This document shows positions 6,978-7,877 of a DNA stretch of 7,877 nt, in pieces. Location: the NCBI GenBank assembly GCA_012032855.1, contig JAAUQA010000135.1, positions 1-7,877 of the forward strand, in the 5' to 3' direction. The DNA is from Candidatus Competibacteraceae bacterium. GTDB lineage: Bacteria > Pseudomonadota > Gammaproteobacteria > Competibacterales > Competibacteraceae. Within the stretch, counting starts at the first letter, position 1; each line of letters begins with the position of its first letter. Made by a program: the position numbers and the translations under genes. Below the pieces are notes generated by a model, which had not been told where the DNA came from, did not search any database, and worked only from the letters and a program-made list of their open reading frames with translations.

Positions 6978-7877
6978 ATGAAAAAAGCCGTCTTGCTGTT
7001 GTCCACAGCCCTTTCCGCCTCGCCGATATTGGCCGAAGATTTGTCGGTCGTCGGGAGTTGGTCGAGCCTTCCTCTGCACAAGGAGTTCGAAGCACCGTTC
7101 TGGTCAAACACCCTGCCCGATGCATCCGGCAGCACAATCAACGTCAACCTGACGACTCACGACCAGATGAACCTGGGAGTTGCCGACGTGTATAGGCTGT
7201 TGGGACAAGGTGTCTATGACGTGGGCATGACTGTCGCGGATTATGCGGTGGCCGATGCGCCCGAGCTTGAGGGTTTAGACGTACCGCTGCTTGCTCTCAA
7301 TGCGAAGGATGAGCGTGTGTTGGTCGATGCAGCGAAACCAATGGTCGCAGACATCTTCAAGACCCGCTTCAACAGCCATGTGCTCGCCATCGCGCCCTAT
7401 CCACCGCAGATCGTCTTTTGCAATCGCGATATTTCGGGGCTGGACGACCTGAAAGGTCTCAAGGTTCGAGCATCCGGCCGGATGACCGCGAAATTCCTTG
7501 AGGCGCTTGGCGCCGAGGGCGTGAATGTGAGCTTCGCCGAGGTGCCCGGTGCGCTTCAGAAAGGCGTGGTTGACTGCGCCGTAACCGGTGCCGGATCGGG
7601 CTATAGTGCTGGCTGGTGGGAAGTGTCCACGCACCTGTTACCGATCCCTTTGGGTGGCTGGGACCCGGTTGTGACCGCGATTAATTTGGAGAAATGGGAC
7701 AGCCTGCCGACGGATACGCAGCAACTGATCCAGACTGAGATCACCGCCAACTACGAAGACCCCGCTTGGGCTGCGGCCCAGGGTGCGCTCGACAATGATA
7801 TCGCCTGCCTGACGGGCAATGGCACCTGCACGTCCGGCGAGGCCCGTTCCATGAAGCAAGTTGCAGTGAGCGACGCC
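6978..7877 (+). CDS. dctP: TRAP transporter periplasmic substrate-binding protein, DctP family (partial)
   Basis: The frame runs 300 codons to the right edge without a stop, so perhaps a few dozen residues are missing. AAGGAG (6965-6970) lies seven bases before the ATG. Residues 1-19 form a Sec signal peptide (MKK, a hydrophobic core, then SPILA before EDLS), placing the protein in the periplasm. There it would capture a small organic acid for a TRAP membrane permease. The DctP landmark DLKGLKVRASG (157-167) contains Arg164, the conserved arginine that usually pairs with the substrate carboxylate. The region GALQKGVVDCAVTG (191-204) and the motif GYSAGWWEV (208-216) are also typical. Cys277 and Cys284 are close enough for a disulfide. 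The permease subunits (DctQ and DctM) would be expected downstream, outside the window. Pairing with a DUF1445 enzyme suggests a glutamate- or 5-oxoproline-like ligand, but the ligand cannot be read from sequence alone. Confidence 0.92.
   Translation, partial: MKKAVLLLSTALSASPILAEDLSVVGSWSSLPLHKEFEAPFWSNTLPDASGSTINVNLTTHDQMNLGVADVYRLLGQGVYDVGMTVADYAVADAPELEGLDVPLLALNAKDERVLVDAAKPMVADIFKTRFNSHVLAIAPYPPQIVFCNRDISGLDDLKGLKVRASGRMTAKFLEALGAEGVNVSFAEVPGALQKGVVDCAVTGAGSGYSAGWWEVSTHLLPIPLGGWDPVVTAINLEKWDSLPTDTQQLIQTEITANYEDPAWAAAQGALDNDIACLTGNGTCTSGEARSMKQVAVSDA

Noticed and set aside
7612..7619. GCTGGTGG, identical to the E. coli Chi octamer
   Set aside because: It encodes part of the expected GWW motif of the binding protein, and a single octamer in coding sequence is not evidence of function. 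Chi sequences also differ between bacterial groups.

Overview
The window is bacterial and densely coded, and looks proteobacterial. The supporting signs are Shine-Dalgarno-led genes in tight operons, a Tat-exported molybdenum hydroxylase of the isoquinoline 1-oxidoreductase type, a LysR regulator and a TRAP transporter binding protein. I cannot assign a genus from the sequence. The left part has the feel of a gammaproteobacterium, but this is an impression only. Seven protein genes are supported, and both the first and the last run off the window. I see no RNA gene, CRISPR array, insertion sequence or strong intrinsic terminator.

Layout. Positions 1-671 (minus strand) hold the N-terminal part of an unrecognised multi-pass membrane protein. 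A 235-bp divergent control region (672-906) follows. Four plus-strand genes then form a compact operon (907-5133): a small two-[2Fe-2S] subunit, the large molybdopterin-binding subunit, XdhC (cofactor maturation and insertion) and MocA (molybdopterin cytidylyltransferase). Junctions are ATGA overlap, 2-bp gap and TTGA overlap. The set encodes an exported molybdenum hydroxylase together with the two proteins that prepare its cytosine-dinucleotide cofactor. No FAD subunit or cytochrome c subunit is present, so the electron acceptor is unknown.

From 5133 a second module begins: a LysR-type regulator whose ATG overlaps the mocA stop, an AT-rich control region, a DUF1445 (YcsI-type) putative hydro-lyase, and a TRAP-family periplasmic binding protein (dctP) cut by the right edge. 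Leucine codon choice changes sharply between mocA and lysR. The two modules may therefore have different histories despite the operon-like overlap. The second module reads as a regulated uptake-and-conversion unit for a small carboxylate. D-glutamate or 5-oxoproline chemistry is the best guess, from the known activity of the mammalian DUF1445 homologue.

The most checkable regulatory prediction lies between lysR and the hydro-lyase gene. A perfect AT-rich inverted repeat (6027-6042) is followed by a reasonable sigma-70-like promoter with 17-bp spacing (6061-6089) and a Shine-Dalgarno sequence that fixes the start at 6112. The repeat sits about 60 bp upstream of the predicted transcription start, where LysR-type regulators commonly bind. 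I found no clearly unprecedented system. The possible novelty is the pairing of these two modules and the unknown substrates.
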